NCBI GenBank assembly: GCA_945903545.1
Contig: CAMDOO010000003.1
Span: forward strand, 1 to 64,000
Direction: 5' to 3'
DNA: 64,000 nucleotides
Origin: Opitutus sp. GAS368
Lineage (GTDB): Bacteria; Verrucomicrobiota; Verrucomicrobiia; Opitutales; Opitutaceae
In this document: positions 52,788 to 62,004 of the stretch, in pieces
How the letters are laid out: each line of letters opens with the position of its first letter
Numbering within the stretch: position 1 is the first letter of the stretch
Position numbers and translations under genes: made by a program
The notes under the pieces: model-generated
What the model saw: only the letters and a program-made list of their open reading frames with translations
Databases searched by the model: none
Told to the model about the DNA's origin: nothing

Positions 52788-53125
52788 TTAGCTCCGCCGG
52801 CGGCGGAGGCGAAGGGCGAGGGCACCGAGGCCGGAACCGAGGAGGAGCCAGGTGGAGGGCTCGGGAACGGGGGTGAAGTTCAGAAGCAGGCTGCGCTGGG
52901 CGAGGCCTTGGGAGATGCTGAACCGGCCGCCGTTGAGCGCGTTGGTGAATTCGCCGGGAACGAGGTTGAACTGGGCCGCGTTGAAGCCGGTGATGTTCGC
53001 GTTGGGCGAGTTGGCGAAGGTCCAGGAGTAGGACTGGCCGGGGTTGAAATTGAGCGCATTGCCGTTGTTCCCGTCGTTGTTGAGCGAGACGATGTTGAAG
53101 GTGATTGTGTTGGTCGGACGGCTTT
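52788..53125 (-). pseudogene. C-terminal fragment of a PEP-CTERM protein
   Basis: About 110 codons without a start. The reading frame shows TNTITFNIVSLNNDGNNGNA, then FNLVPGEFTNALNGGRFSIS, and ends with the sorting signal VPEPSTWLLLGSGLGALALR-LRRRRS: the PEP motif, a helix and a basic tail, which mark proteins for exosortase-type surface sorting. In its own frame a TAA stands just upstream, at the joint with the cyclase fragment. The N-terminal part is missing. Confidence 0.8.
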
Positions 53126-54243
53126 ACCAGCGATCCCACCCAGTTGCTCGGGCTCATCACCGCGCCCGGCACGTTCTTGTCGAGCAGGTCGCGCACCTGG
53201 TCGCGCTCGGCGAGGCCCTGGGACATGTCATCAAAGGCCTGGGCCAGGCGCCCCAGTTCGTCCGTCCGGTAAGGCCCGCCCTGCACGCGATAGTCCCCGG
53301 TGGCGATCCGGCGAGTCTGCTCGACCAGCGCGACGATCGGGCGGACGAGGCGTCCGGCAAAGGTCCGGCTGAGCAACACCGCGATCAGCAGACTGCCGAT
53401 CGCGACCCACTGAAGGATGTTTTGCAGCGTAAGTGCGGGCCCGAGCTTTTCATCCAGCGAAAACTGGAGCGCGAGAGTGGCGGTTTGGCCGGCACTGATG
53501 GGCAGCCGCCTGACGTCCACGAGGGCATTTTCTCCGTTCAGCACGATCTGACGGATGCCGGCCGCGGCTTGGTTTCCGGCCAGGGAAGCGGCGAGGGCTT
53601 GGGCCAGATCGGTCGGCAAGGTGGTGGCCAGCGGGTGGCCCTGCTGGTCGAGGAACGTGAGCTCGATCCCGGTGATCTGCTTCAGGTCGCGGACGAATTC
53701 ACGGTCGATCTGGAATCCGATGGCCAGCCAGGAGATGATATCGGGGGCCCGGACGGGTGCGACCACAAGGGAGAACAGCTGGCCATCGAAAAAGCCGAAG
53801 CCCGAGGCCGATGGCTGGGGCCGCGGGTCGGCCTCCGCCCGGGACACCAGCCCTGCATGGAAGCCGGGCGCGGGAGCGGCGGACGACGTGGAGGCGAGCG
53901 TGCGACCTTCGAGATCGAGGGCAGTGACGATGTCGCTGCGGCTGCTCAACTGGATGCTTTCGAGCGCGGACTTAAGGGTAACTGCGTCGTCCCCGACGAA
54001 GAGCGGCTTGACGGCATAGTCGCGGGCGGCCGTTGAGGCGCCGGCGGCGAGCAGGTTGTTGCGCTCGGCCACCAGTTTGGCAAACGCGCTGCCGGCCTTT
54101 TGGAAATCGCTTTCGATCAGTTCCTGCGCCTGGCGGCGGTTGTACCGCGAGACAATGAACCAGGTGGCGGCTTGGGCTCCCGTGACCACCAGCGCCATCA
54201 GGAGCAGCAGCTTGGTGCCGAAGCTCTGGAAACGCGGGATCAC
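53126..54243 (-). pseudogene. truncated membrane sensor (cyclase-type), catalytic domain lost
   Basis: GTG start at 54243 (IPRFQSFGTKLLLLMALVVT). An extracellular double-Cache-like sensor (residues ~45-275), a second helix (ILQWVAIGSLLIAVLLS) and a HAMP domain (FAGRLVRPIVALVEQTRRIA..LAERDQVRDLLDKNV) follow. After DLLDKNVPGAVMSP one expects an adenylate/guanylate cyclase domain, but the sequence passes straight into the PEP-CTERM fragment in another frame. The sensor frame has no stop until 51778, so translation would run through the repeats into DUF6580. Last gene of a cluster with the cupredoxin-like and outer-membrane genes. Confidence 0.7.
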
Positions 54244-54268
54244 GGCGGGAGCGGCGCGCGTTTCCGGA

Positions 54269-54934
54269 TTACTTGTACGAGCCCGTGCCGCCGTCGGGAG
54301 CCCGGCGGACGCGACGATCAATGCCGAGGGTGACCTTCATGACCTGGGTCGCGGGATCGGCGGTAATCGTGACCTCGCGCTGCTCCGGGACCTTGAGGCG
54401 CGGGTGCCAGACCTCCAGGCGGTAGCGCCCCGGGGGCAGTCCGCTGACCGCCGCCACGCCGCTTGATCCACTCTTGGCAAAGTGCGGTGTGGCGAGAACC
54501 ACCACATAGGCGGCCATCCAGTCGTGAATATTGCAGCCGAGGCTGACGATGCCCGGCTGGTCAAACAGCACGGTTTCCTTCGGCTCCCCCCGGTAGAGCT
54601 GGAGGTCGAACTTTTTGGCTTTCGAAACGGAAAAGACATGGTGCTGAACCTTGTCTTGGTTCGGGAAATTCACCCGGGTGCCCGTGACCACCGGCGTCAC
54701 GTAAGGTTGGAATTCCTCGCCCTGCTGGATGATGGCGACCGGCTCGGCGGGAGGCGCGAAGGTCACGCTGCGGTCCAACGGCAGCAGCGAGGTGACGGCG
54801 TCGTCCACCGGCGTGCCCGTGGTGTCAACAATCTCAACGCGCATGCCCATGACGGTCGGCTCGGCGGCGGCCAGCGCCACCGCGGCGAAACTGGCCGCTG
54901 CGACGCCGACGAGCCAGGGGAAGGACATTTTCAT
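54269..54934 (-). CDS. methylamine-utilization-type cupredoxin-like protein
   Basis: 221-residue exported protein (signal LVGVAAASFAAVALAAAEPT). The core resembles plastocyanin-like domains: RVNFPNQDKVQHHVFSVSKA, VLFDQPGIVSLGCNIHDWMA and GLPPGRYRLEVWHPRLKVPE, giving His, Cys, His and Met suited to copper binding. Proteins of this kind are often annotated as methylamine utilization proteins without experimental support. It begins 5 bases after the outer-membrane gene and is followed by the cyclase sensor. Confidence 0.75.
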   Translation of the reverse strand: MKMSFPWLVGVAAASFAAVALAAAEPTVMGMRVEIVDTTGTPVDDAVTSLLPLDRSVTFAPPAEPVAIIQQGEEFQPYVTPVVTGTRVNFPNQDKVQHHVFSVSKAKKFDLQLYRGEPKETVLFDQPGIVSLGCNIHDWMAAYVVVLATPHFAKSGSSGVAAVSGLPPGRYRLEVWHPRLKVPEQREVTITADPATQVMKVTLGIDRRVRRAPDGGTGSYK

Positions 54935-54939
54935 GCGAG

Positions 54940-55887
54940 TTAGAAACTGTGATTCAAGGAGAGTGAGACCGGGCGATTGGCATAGGTGACTGGCCCCTGG
55001 GAGGTCGTGCGGCGTTCGATCGCCAGCACCAGCTCGCTGCGGGGGCCCAGAGTGTGGCCGAGTTCGAGGCGCACGGCGTCGGTCCGCGCGATGAAGTAGT
55101 ATGCGATCATCGGCTGGTCGCGGTCAAAGGAGGTCACCGTGGTCAAAGCCTTGCCGGCTTTCACCAACACGGGATGGGGCGGGGTGGCGTAGGAAAGAAC
55201 CCCGCCATGGCGATGCCGGCCGGTCAGGGAAATGCGCCAGGTGCGGCTGAGATCGGCATTGAGCGTGGCGGTCGTTTCCCCGTCGGTGCGATCGAAGGCA
55301 TGGGCCTTGCCGTCGTACCGATTGAATTCATGGCCGAGCAGCACCCGCCAAGAGGTGCCAAAACGTTTGCGTACCGAAAGGGCCGCGCTGCCGGCGCGGC
55401 CCGACCGGCCGTTTTCCCGGGCGAGGAAATCATCGGCGACGAGGTCCACCCGCAGCGCGGGGGCCTGCGCACCGAGGCCGAATTTATGCTGCCAGCCCAG
55501 ACGGACCCCCGCGGCCATCCGGTCGAGCCCGTCGTAGCGGGGCCAGATTTCGGCGCGGATCCTTGGGCCGAGGAAAACCGCATTGTCCCGGCCCAGGCTC
55601 CAACGCCAGGTGGCCGCCGCTTCCTAGGTGAATTCGAGGGCGCCGACGATGTCGGCGGCGCGATCGGCATTCGTCGCGTTGTCGTGCCAGGTGGTGGTCG
55701 TGAGTGTGCCGGACACCAGGCTTGGGGCTGCGGCGCGGGCCGAGGCGGGCAGGAGGGCGAGGACGCCGACCAGGGCGAGCAGGGCGAAGTCTGTCGGAGC
55801 GGCTTTATGCCGCGAATGACCGGAACCACGGGCGATGAATCGCGGCATAAAGCCGCTCCTGCCGTTCGAAGTCAGGGGCGGACTCAT
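54940..55887 (-). pseudogene. outer-membrane barrel-like protein, interrupted by in-frame TAG
   Basis: One reading frame runs from ATG 55887 to TAA 54940 with a single TAG at about 55626-55624 (GALEFT-stop-EAAATWRWSLG). The C-terminal part is strand-rich (RISLTGRHRHGGVLSYATPP, RLELGHTLGPRSELVLAIER) and ends in LSLNHSF with the terminal Phe typical of barrels. A signal peptide (FALLALVGVLALLPASARA) lies before the stop. The first ~30 codons are translated palindromic repeat, so the true start is unclear. CAG to TAG within CCAGG would explain the stop. Confidence 0.65.
55796..55859. repeat. 20-bp perfect inverted repeat over the 5' end of the barrel gene
   Basis: GGAGCGGCTTTATGCCGCGA (55796-55815) and its exact complement (55840-55859), 24 bases apart. 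It sits over the codons before the signal peptide of the interrupted barrel gene and even provides an ATG (55848). Confidence 0.85.
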
Positions 55888-56555
55888 AGCAGCGGCCGGA
55901 GGACCTTCCAGACGTTGTCGGCGAGGATGGCGTGGCCTTCCGGCCGGGGGTGGATGCCGTCGCCCTGGTTCAGCTCGCGCCTGCCGCCGACGCCCTCGAG
56001 CAGGAAGGGCACGAACGCGATTTTGTTTTTCTCGGCGAGGGCGGGAAAGAGCTCGCGGAAGGCCTTGGTGAACTCGGGGCCCATGTTGTCGGGCATCACC
56101 ATGCCGGCGACGACGATCCTCGCCTGCGGGTACTTGGCGCGGACGCGGTCGATGATCGCCTGGAGGTTCCGCCCGGTGACGGCTGGCGCCGTGCCGCGGA
56201 GCCCGTCGTTGGCGCCGAGCGCGAGGACGAACACGTCGATGGGCTGGCGCATCGCCCAGTCGATCCGCGACAGGCCGCCCGCCGAGGTGTCGCCGCTCAG
56301 GCCGGCGTTGACGACGCGGTAGTGGAGGCTGGCGGCGTCGAGCTTGTCCTGGATCAGGGCGGGGTAGGCCTCGCGGCCGGGGTTGGCCAGGCCGTAGCCG
56401 GCGGTGAGGCTGTCGCCGAAGAAGACAATATTGGGGGTTTCCGCGGCCGCCGCGGCCACTCGGGGCGCAAGGGCGAGGGCAAGCCCAAGGAACAGGAAGG
56501 CACGGCGGAAGAGGGGGCGGACCGCTGCCGACTTCTGGCGACCGTTCGGCATCAT
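55884..56555 (-). CDS. tesA: arylesterase / acyl-CoA thioesterase I (SGNH hydrolase)
   Basis: 223-residue exported SGNH-type esterase. Signal peptide (FLFLGLALALAPRVAAAAAE), block I IVFFGDSLTAGYGLANPG with the nucleophile Ser, block II NAGLSGDTSAGG, block III LALGANDGLRG, and the late DGIHPRPEGH with Asp and His. It is divergent from the ABC exporter genes, the same arrangement as tesA/ybbA-ybbP in E. coli. ATG 56555 begins MMPNGRQK. Confidence 0.92.
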   Translation of the reverse strand: MMPNGRQKSAAVRPLFRRAFLFLGLALALAPRVAAAAAETPNIVFFGDSLTAGYGLANPGREAYPALIQDKLDAASLHYRVVNAGLSGDTSAGGLSRIDWAMRQPIDVFVLALGANDGLRGTAPAVTGRNLQAIIDRVRAKYPQARIVVAGMVMPDNMGPEFTKAFRELFPALAEKNKIAFVPFLLEGVGGRRELNQGDGIHPRPEGHAILADNVWKVLRPLL

Positions 56556-56597
56556 GGGCTTTCTTTCCGGGAATTCATGTATTTGGTGACTCTCTTC

Positions 56598-57287
<690 letters not shown>

Positions 57288-57302
<15 letters not shown>

Positions 57303-57758
57303 CGCGAATGACCACGAATCCAGAAACGACCGTCGCGGGAAAAGTTATTTTTGCCGACGAGAGCTACCGGATCATGGGAGCTTGCTACGAAGTCCATAAC
57401 GACAAGGGCAGTGGTTTTCTGGAGGCCGTCTATCAGGAATGCCTGGCCCTCGAGTTTGCCCGCCAGGGTATCTCCGCCGAGGCTCAGGTGGCGTTGCCTC
57501 TGACATACAAAGGGACGGCTTTGCAGCAGGTCTATCGCGCCGACTTTGTCTGTTTCGGAAAAATCATCGTGGAACTGAAGACCGTGGAACGGCTCGCGGA
57601 TGAGCACGTGGCTCAGGTTCTGAATTACCTGAACGCCACCGGGTTTGAACTCGGTCTTTTGGTGAATTTCGGCCACCACCCCAAGTTGGAGTACAAGCGC
57701 ATCGTGCGCACCCGGCCATGAATCTGGATTCGCATCCATTCGCGTTATTCGCGGGCAA
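57288..57758. mobile_element. 471-base inverted-repeat-bounded element carrying one GxxExxY gene
   Basis: Left arm 57288-57324 (TTGGCCCGCGAATGACGCGA and on to AATCCAGA) and right arm 57723-57758 (TCTGGATTCGCATCCATTCG and on to CGGGCAA) are complements over about 36 bases with a few mismatches and one gap. The gene starts inside the left arm and stops two bases before the right arm. The element splits an ABC ATPase from its permease. Shorter copies without a gene stand at 8111-8276 and 36621-36766. Mobility is inferred; no transposase or target duplication was identified. Confidence 0.65.
57299..57721 (+). CDS. GxxExxY protein
   Basis: 140-residue protein of the GxxExxY family. The naming motif is GSGFLEAVYQECLALEFARQ near residues 37-56. 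The YRADFVCFGKIIVELKTVER segment has the Asp and Glu-x-Lys spacing of PD-(D/E)xK nuclease-like folds. LGLLVNFGHHPKLEYKRIV ends the domain. Function unknown. ATG 57299 (MTRMTTN) lies in the repeat arm and overlaps the ATPase stop; ATG 57308 is an alternative. It is foreign to the exporter operon in which it sits. Confidence 0.9.
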
Positions 57759-57764
57759 CTCCTC

Positions 57765-60386
57765 ATGAATTTCATCCTTACCATGGCCTGGCGGGATTCC
57801 CGCGCGTCGCGGAAGCGGCTCGCGCTGTTCTCGCTGTCCGTGGTGCTCGGCATCGCGGCGCTTGTCGCCATCGGGTCGTTCAGCCGGAACCTGCGGCAGG
57901 CGGTCGAGGACCAGGCCAAGGGCCTCCTCGGGGCGGATCTCGTGATCGAGTCGCGCGATCCCCTCAGCGCCGGGCTGCAGGCGTATGCGGCCAGCCTCGG
58001 CGAGGTCTCGCGCGACCAGATGTTTTCCTCGATGGCGGTGTTCCCCTCGGCCGAGGGCGGCACCCGGCTCGTGCAGCTCCGCGCCATGGCCGGGGCCTTT
58101 CCCTTCTACGGAGATTTCGTCACGACCCCCGCCGACGCCCCCGCGAAACTGCGCGCGGGCGGCAACGTGGCGATCGTGGAGGAAACCCTGCTCGCGCAGT
58201 TCGGCGTGCCGGTCGGCGGCCAGGTGAAACTCGGCCAGACCACGTTCAACGTGATCGGGGCGCTGGAGACGATCCCTGGCGAGTCGATGGCGATCACGAT
58301 GCTCGCCCCCCGCATCTTCATCCCGCTGGACGCGCTCCCGGCCACCGACCTGGCCGGCCCGGGCAAAGAGGTCCTCACCCGCCACCGGATGCAGTTGAAG
58401 CTGCCGAACACCAGCGACGCGCTCGCGGTCGAGCGCGACATCCGTGACCGCTTCCGCGGCGAGCGGCTTTCGAGTGACACGGTCGAGGAGCGGAAACGCG
58501 AAATGGGCCGGGCGCTGGAGAACATCCAGGGGTTCCTGAGCCTGGTCGGCTTCATCGCGCTCTTCCTCGGCGGTGTCGGCGTGGCCAGCGCGATGCACGT
58601 CTACGTGCGGCAGAAGGTGACGACCGTCGCCGTGCTGCGCTGCCTCGGCGCCAGTGCGCGCCAGAGTTTCTCGGTTTATCTGCTGCAGGGCCTCGGGCTC
58701 GGGCTGTTCGGGGCGGTGCTCGGGGCGTCGCTCGGCGTGGCCGTGCAGTTCGCGCTGCCGGCGCTGATTGCGGACATGCTGCCGGTGAAGATCGAGCTTT
58801 TCATCGCGTGGCCGGCCGTGGCGGAGGGGATGATCGCCGGGCTGGTGATCTGCCTGCTGTTCGCGCTGCTGCCGCTGCTCGCGATCCGGAAGGTGTCGCC
58901 CCTCGTGGCGATCCGCTCGGCGTTTGCGGAGCAGGGCACGGGCTCCGATCCGTGGCGGGTGGTGATCGGGGTGGTGATCCTGGGGGCGGTGGCGGGGTTT
59001 GCGATCTGGCAGACCGGGGAGACGGACATCGGGCTGGGTTTTGCGGGCATGCTCGTGGTCAGTTTCGCGCTGCTGACCGGGGTCGCGCAGGCGGTGATGT
59101 GGTCGGCGCGGCGCTGGTTCCCGCGCGGGCTGCCGTACGTGGCGCGGCAGGGCGTGGCGAATCTCTACCGTCCGAACAACCGTACCGCGCTGCTTCTGGT
59201 GTCGCTCGGCCTCGGCACCTTCCTGATCCTCACGCTTTACCTCACGCGCACGACCCTGCTGCGCGAATTGCAGCTCGCCGACGAGGCGGGGCGGCCAAAC
59301 CTCCTGCTCTTCGACGTGCAGGACGACCAGGTGGAACCCCTGCGGAAAATTGCGGCGGACGAGCGGGTGACCGTGGTGCAGTCGGCGCCGATCGTCTCGA
59401 TGAAGATCGCCCGGCTGAAAGGCCGGCCGGTGGAGGAAATTCTGCGCGACAACAACCGCGGCGGGCGCGGAGGCCCGGGCGAAGGCGACCCGGCCGAGGC
59501 CCGCGGGGGTGGTGGCGGCCGCGGCGGACGGGGCGGCGGCGGAGGGGGCGGGCCCTCGGGTTGGACGCTGCGCCGCGAGTACCGCTCGACGTATCGCGAG
59601 GCGCTGGACCCGACGGAGGAGCTGATTTCCGGCACCTTCACCGGCCGCGCCGAGCCGGGGGCGGCGGTGTATCCCATTTCGCTCGAGCAGGGCGTCTTCA
59701 ACAGCATGGGACTCCAGCTCGGCGATGAAATCACCTGGGACGTGCAGGGGGTGATGATCCCGACGAAGGTGACGAGCGTGCGCACCGTGCAATGGCGGCA
59801 GATGGGCGCGAATTTCTTCGCGGTGTTTCCCGCCGGCGTGCTCGAGGCCGCGCCGAAGTTCCATGTCATGGCCCTGCGCGCGGCGAGCCCGGCCGATTCC
59901 GGCCGGCTGCAGCGGACCGCGATCGCGGCGCACCCGAACGTGACGGCGATCGACCTGGCGCTGGTGATGCAGACGATCGACAGCGTGACCTCGAAGGTCT
60001 CGTTCGTGATCGAGTTCATGGCGCTGTTCACCGTCGCGACCGGCATCATCGTCCTCGCCGGCTCCGTGATGACCGGCCGTTACCAGCGCATCCGCGAGAC
60101 CGTCCTCCTCCGCACCCTCGGCGCCTCGCGCCAGCAGCTCGTGCGCATCCAGCTGATCGAGTACGCCATCCTCGGCCTCCTCGGCGCCGTCGTCGGCTGC
60201 GGCCTCGCGGTCGTGGGCAACTGGCTCTTCGCCTACTACGTCCTCGACCTGCCCCCCGCCGCCCCCCTCGGCCAGCTGGCCGTCGCCGTGCTCGCCGTGA
60301 TGACCGTGACCCTGACGACCGGTCTGCTCTCGTCCCGAGGCATCACGAACCACCCGCCGCTGGAAGTGTTGAGGCAGGAGACGTAA
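57765..60386 (+). CDS. FtsX-like ABC permease, YbbP type
   Basis: 873-residue permease with two FtsX-type halves: first helix ALFSLSVVLGIAALVAIGSF, periplasmic MacB-like domain (residues ~45-260), helices near 265-480 (LVGFIALFLGGVGVASAMHV) and, after a second soluble domain, the final helices (LLGAVVGCGLAVVGNWLFAY). A Gly/Arg-rich stretch near residues 564-600 (RGGRGGPGEGDPAEARGGGG) is unusual. It probably works with the ATPase at 56598 in lipid or toxic-compound export. The GxxExxY element separates them. Confidence 0.9.
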   Translation: MNFILTMAWRDSRASRKRLALFSLSVVLGIAALVAIGSFSRNLRQAVEDQAKGLLGADLVIESRDPLSAGLQAYAASLGEVSRDQMFSSMAVFPSAEGGTRLVQLRAMAGAFPFYGDFVTTPADAPAKLRAGGNVAIVEETLLAQFGVPVGGQVKLGQTTFNVIGALETIPGESMAITMLAPRIFIPLDALPATDLAGPGKEVLTRHRMQLKLPNTSDALAVERDIRDRFRGERLSSDTVEERKREMGRALENIQGFLSLVGFIALFLGGVGVASAMHVYVRQKVTTVAVLRCLGASARQSFSVYLLQGLGLGLFGAVLGASLGVAVQFALPALIADMLPVKIELFIAWPAVAEGMIAGLVICLLFALLPLLAIRKVSPLVAIRSAFAEQGTGSDPWRVVIGVVILGAVAGFAIWQTGETDIGLGFAGMLVVSFALLTGVAQAVMWSARRWFPRGLPYVARQGVANLYRPNNRTALLLVSLGLGTFLILTLYLTRTTLLRELQLADEAGRPNLLLFDVQDDQVEPLRKIAADERVTVVQSAPIVSMKIARLKGRPVEEILRDNNRGGRGGPGEGDPAEARGGGGGRGGRGGGGGGGPSGWTLRREYRSTYREALDPTEELISGTFTGRAEPGAAVYPISLEQGVFNSMGLQLGDEITWDVQGVMIPTKVTSVRTVQWRQMGANFFAVFPAGVLEAAPKFHVMALRAASPADSGRLQRTAIAAHPNVTAIDLALVMQTIDSVTSKVSFVIEFMALFTVATGIIVLAGSVMTGRYQRIRETVLLRTLGASRQQLVRIQLIEYAILGLLGAVVGCGLAVVGNWLFAYYVLDLPPAAPLGQLAVAVLAVMTVTLTTGLLSSRGITNHPPLEVLRQET

Positions 60387-60843
60387 GCGATCATTCCTAT
60401 TCTTGGGCCGAGCCAAAGGGGCTGGGCCGTACATTATCACATTCTCCGGCTTGTCGGGGAAGGAATGTCACAAAGTACGGCCCAACCCTTCTGGAGGGAC
60501 CCCTCACGTCACGCATTCCGTGACATTATAGGTGGGGCCCTTCTGAGGCATCGCGGCCTGCTCGCTGCGGCTTGGCTGCTTGGTAGCAGCATCATGGCGG
60601 CCTGATGGCGGTGTGGGACTCCGGGTAGCAAAGCTATGGGGGTGAGGCGATCCCGGCCTGGACTCTGCGGCCGCGGCGAACTCGGCGTGAAACCATCCGG
60701 CCCAAAAAATGCGCCGGATGACCGATTGGGTGAAAGATTGGGGCCGGATTTTACGTTCTACCGGGTATGGACCAAGTTGTACCCGAAACCTTGGATGAGG
60801 AAGTACCTGTGTTGGGGAGTCATCCGGCTGGAGGCGGCCTCCC
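60387..60843. other. 457-base gap with hairpins and a leader repeat
   Basis: No sure gene. TGGGCCGTAC (60423-60432) and GTACGGCCCA (60475-60484) form one hairpin, and GTCACG-CATTC-CGTGAC (60508-60524) another. 60675-60772 is the first copy of a ~98-base unit repeated at 62005-62104. A 28-codon frame (60767-60853, MDQVVPETLDEEVPVLGS) starts at the end of the unit and overlaps the next gene; it may be a remnant or a leader peptide. Confidence 0.65.
60675..60772 (+). repeat. leader repeat, copy 1, before the DUF4160 gene
   Basis: GGCGAACTCGGCGTGAAACC at the start, GTGAAAGATTGGGGC in the middle, GGTATGGAC at the end. Copy 2 (62005-62104) shares nearly all of it and ends at the ATG of the ORF6N gene. 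Confidence 0.85.
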
Positions 60844-61113
60844 ATGCCGGAGCTAGCCCGCTTCTATGGGATTGTCATCCGCATGTACTGCGAGGTGGGC
60901 GAGCCGCACAACCAGCCGCATTTCCATGCCTATTATCAGGACCAGACCGGGGTCTTTGCCATCCGACCGGTCCGCTTGATCGCTGGATCGATGCCGCCGC
61001 CCCAGCGCCGGTTGGTCGAGACATGGGCCCGGCTGCACGGAGACGAGTTGCAACGGGATTGGGAGCTTCTACTTTCCGGAGACCGACCGCATCCGATCCA
61101 ACCCCTGAACTGA
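60844..61113 (+). CDS. DUF4160 protein
   Basis: 89-residue protein. Family motifs: FYGIVIRMYCEVGEPHNQPH, FHAYYQDQTGVFAIRPVRLI and ETWARLHGDELQRDWELLLS. DUF4160 genes are usually paired with DUF2442 genes, as here (3-base gap), and the pair is thought to be toxin-antitoxin-like. Which partner would be toxic is not known. Confidence 0.88.
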   Translation: MPELARFYGIVIRMYCEVGEPHNQPHFHAYYQDQTGVFAIRPVRLIAGSMPPPQRRLVETWARLHGDELQRDWELLLSGDRPHPIQPLN

Positions 61114-61116
61114 GCC

Positions 61117-61413
61117 ATGTCGCACCTGATTGCCAAAGTGACCTCGTTCGAGCCTCTCGGCGGGCATGTGTTGCGGGTCTGCTTCGATGACGGGGTGGAG
61201 CGCCGGATCGACTTCCTGCCTGTGCTGGGCGGGAAACTGTTTTCCCCGCTGCGCGATCCGGCGTTGTTTGCCCAAGTGAAGCTCGATCTCGAGTGTCACA
61301 CGCTGGTCTGGCCCAACGGGGCCGATTTCGATCCGGCCACGCTGCACGACTGGCCGAAGTACGCGACCGTCCTGGCCGCCCGGGCCCGCAGCTGGCAGCC
61401 GGCGCACGCGTGA
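61117..61413 (+). CDS. DUF2442 protein
   Basis: 98-residue protein: VTSFEPLGGHVLRVCFDDGV, RRIDFLPVLGGKLFSPLRDP, CHTLVWPNGADFDPATLHDW, all typical of DUF2442. Partner of the DUF4160 gene before it. The domain has a NADAR/HigA-like proposal in databases but no settled role. Confidence 0.88.
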   Translation: MSHLIAKVTSFEPLGGHVLRVCFDDGVERRIDFLPVLGGKLFSPLRDPALFAQVKLDLECHTLVWPNGADFDPATLHDWPKYATVLAARARSWQPAHA

Positions 61414-61447
61414 GGGTGGATATTGCCTCCGCATGAGACTTTCGGCC

Positions 61448-61666
61448 ATGACCGCGAGTGATGTCATCAGCTATCTTCGGGCCCTGCCAGCTGCCGAGCT
61501 GGCCAAGGTCCGGCAGTGGATCCTTGCGCATGCCGATGAGTCCTCCGAGCTGTTGGCTGCCGTGGATGCCGGGTTGCGCTCCAGCGAGCGTACCGGTCCG
61601 CGTCTCACCACCCGCAAGGAACTTGAGGGCAAGGTGCGGCAATGGGCGGGTAGCGGATCGCGCTGA
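61448..61666 (+). CDS. antitoxin-like small protein
   Basis: 72-residue helical protein (MTASDVISYLRALPAAELAK..SSERTGPRLTTRKELEGKVR) in the position of the antitoxin, overlapping or abutting a ParE-type toxin frame. The TTRKELEGKVRQW tail looks like the toxin-wrapping part of ParD/RelB-like antitoxins. ATG 61433 is an alternative start. Confidence 0.65.
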   Translation: MTASDVISYLRALPAAELAKVRQWILAHADESSELLAAVDAGLRSSERTGPRLTTRKELEGKVRQWAGSGSR

Positions 61667-61695
61667 CGGAAAAGGCCGAGGCGGATCTGGCGGCG

Positions 61696-61941
61696 TTGGG
61701 GGTTTTCCTCGCCGCCAAGAGTCCGGCCGCCGCCGAACGCATCGGTTTGGAGATCGTTGAGGCGATCTTCACGCTGGATCGTCTGCCGAATCTCGGGGCC
61801 CCGATGCGGAAGCGTCCGGGACTACGGAAACTGGTGCACCGGCAATGGCTGATCATTTATCGGGTCAACGCCAGTGCGGCGCTGGTGGAGATAATCAGGA
61901 TCTGGGACAGCCGCCGCGATCCGGTGAAGCTGAGAACTTGA
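61696..61941 (+). CDS. RelE/ParE-type toxin, start codon uncertain
   Basis: 81 residues from TTG 61696, but ParE-like sequence begins earlier (RIALTEKAEADLAALGVFLA, from 61654). The rest (LDRLPNLGAPMRKRPGLRKL, HRQWLIIYRVNASAALVEII, RIWDSRRDP) is typical of the family. The only ATG in frame upstream (61642) is followed by TAG at 61651, so a canonical full-length start is missing. It may use a rare start, be shortened, or be inactive. Its TGA lies in the palindrome at 61935-61965. Confidence 0.65.
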   Translation: MGVFLAAKSPAAAERIGLEIVEAIFTLDRLPNLGAPMRKRPGLRKLVHRQWLIIYRVNASAALVEIIRIWDSRRDPVKLRT

Positions 61942-61965
61942 GGTCACAAATTGTGACCTCAAGTT
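61935..61965. promoter_or_regulatory. 15-bp-arm palindrome with core AGGTCACAAATTGTGACCT
   Basis: AACTTGAGGTCACAA-A-TTGTGACCTCAAGTT is a perfect inverted repeat of 15-base arms around one A, over the toxin stop and 134 bases before the ORF6N gene. The same 19-base core recurs inside the ORF6N gene at 62330-62348. An operator read by the ORF6N protein or by the toxin-antitoxin pair is possible. Confidence 0.65.
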
Positions 61966-62004
61966 GAAGGTTCATCGAGGCAGGAGCGGTTTCTCTGCGT
62001 TCAC

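Noticed and set aside
57564-60440. 958-codon reverse frame over the permease
   Set aside because: Antisense to the FtsX-like permease; His/Arg/Asp-rich without motifs.
60767-60853. 28-codon frame as a real small gene
   Set aside because: Start is supplied by the leader repeat, length is short and it overlaps DUF4160; no support beyond position.
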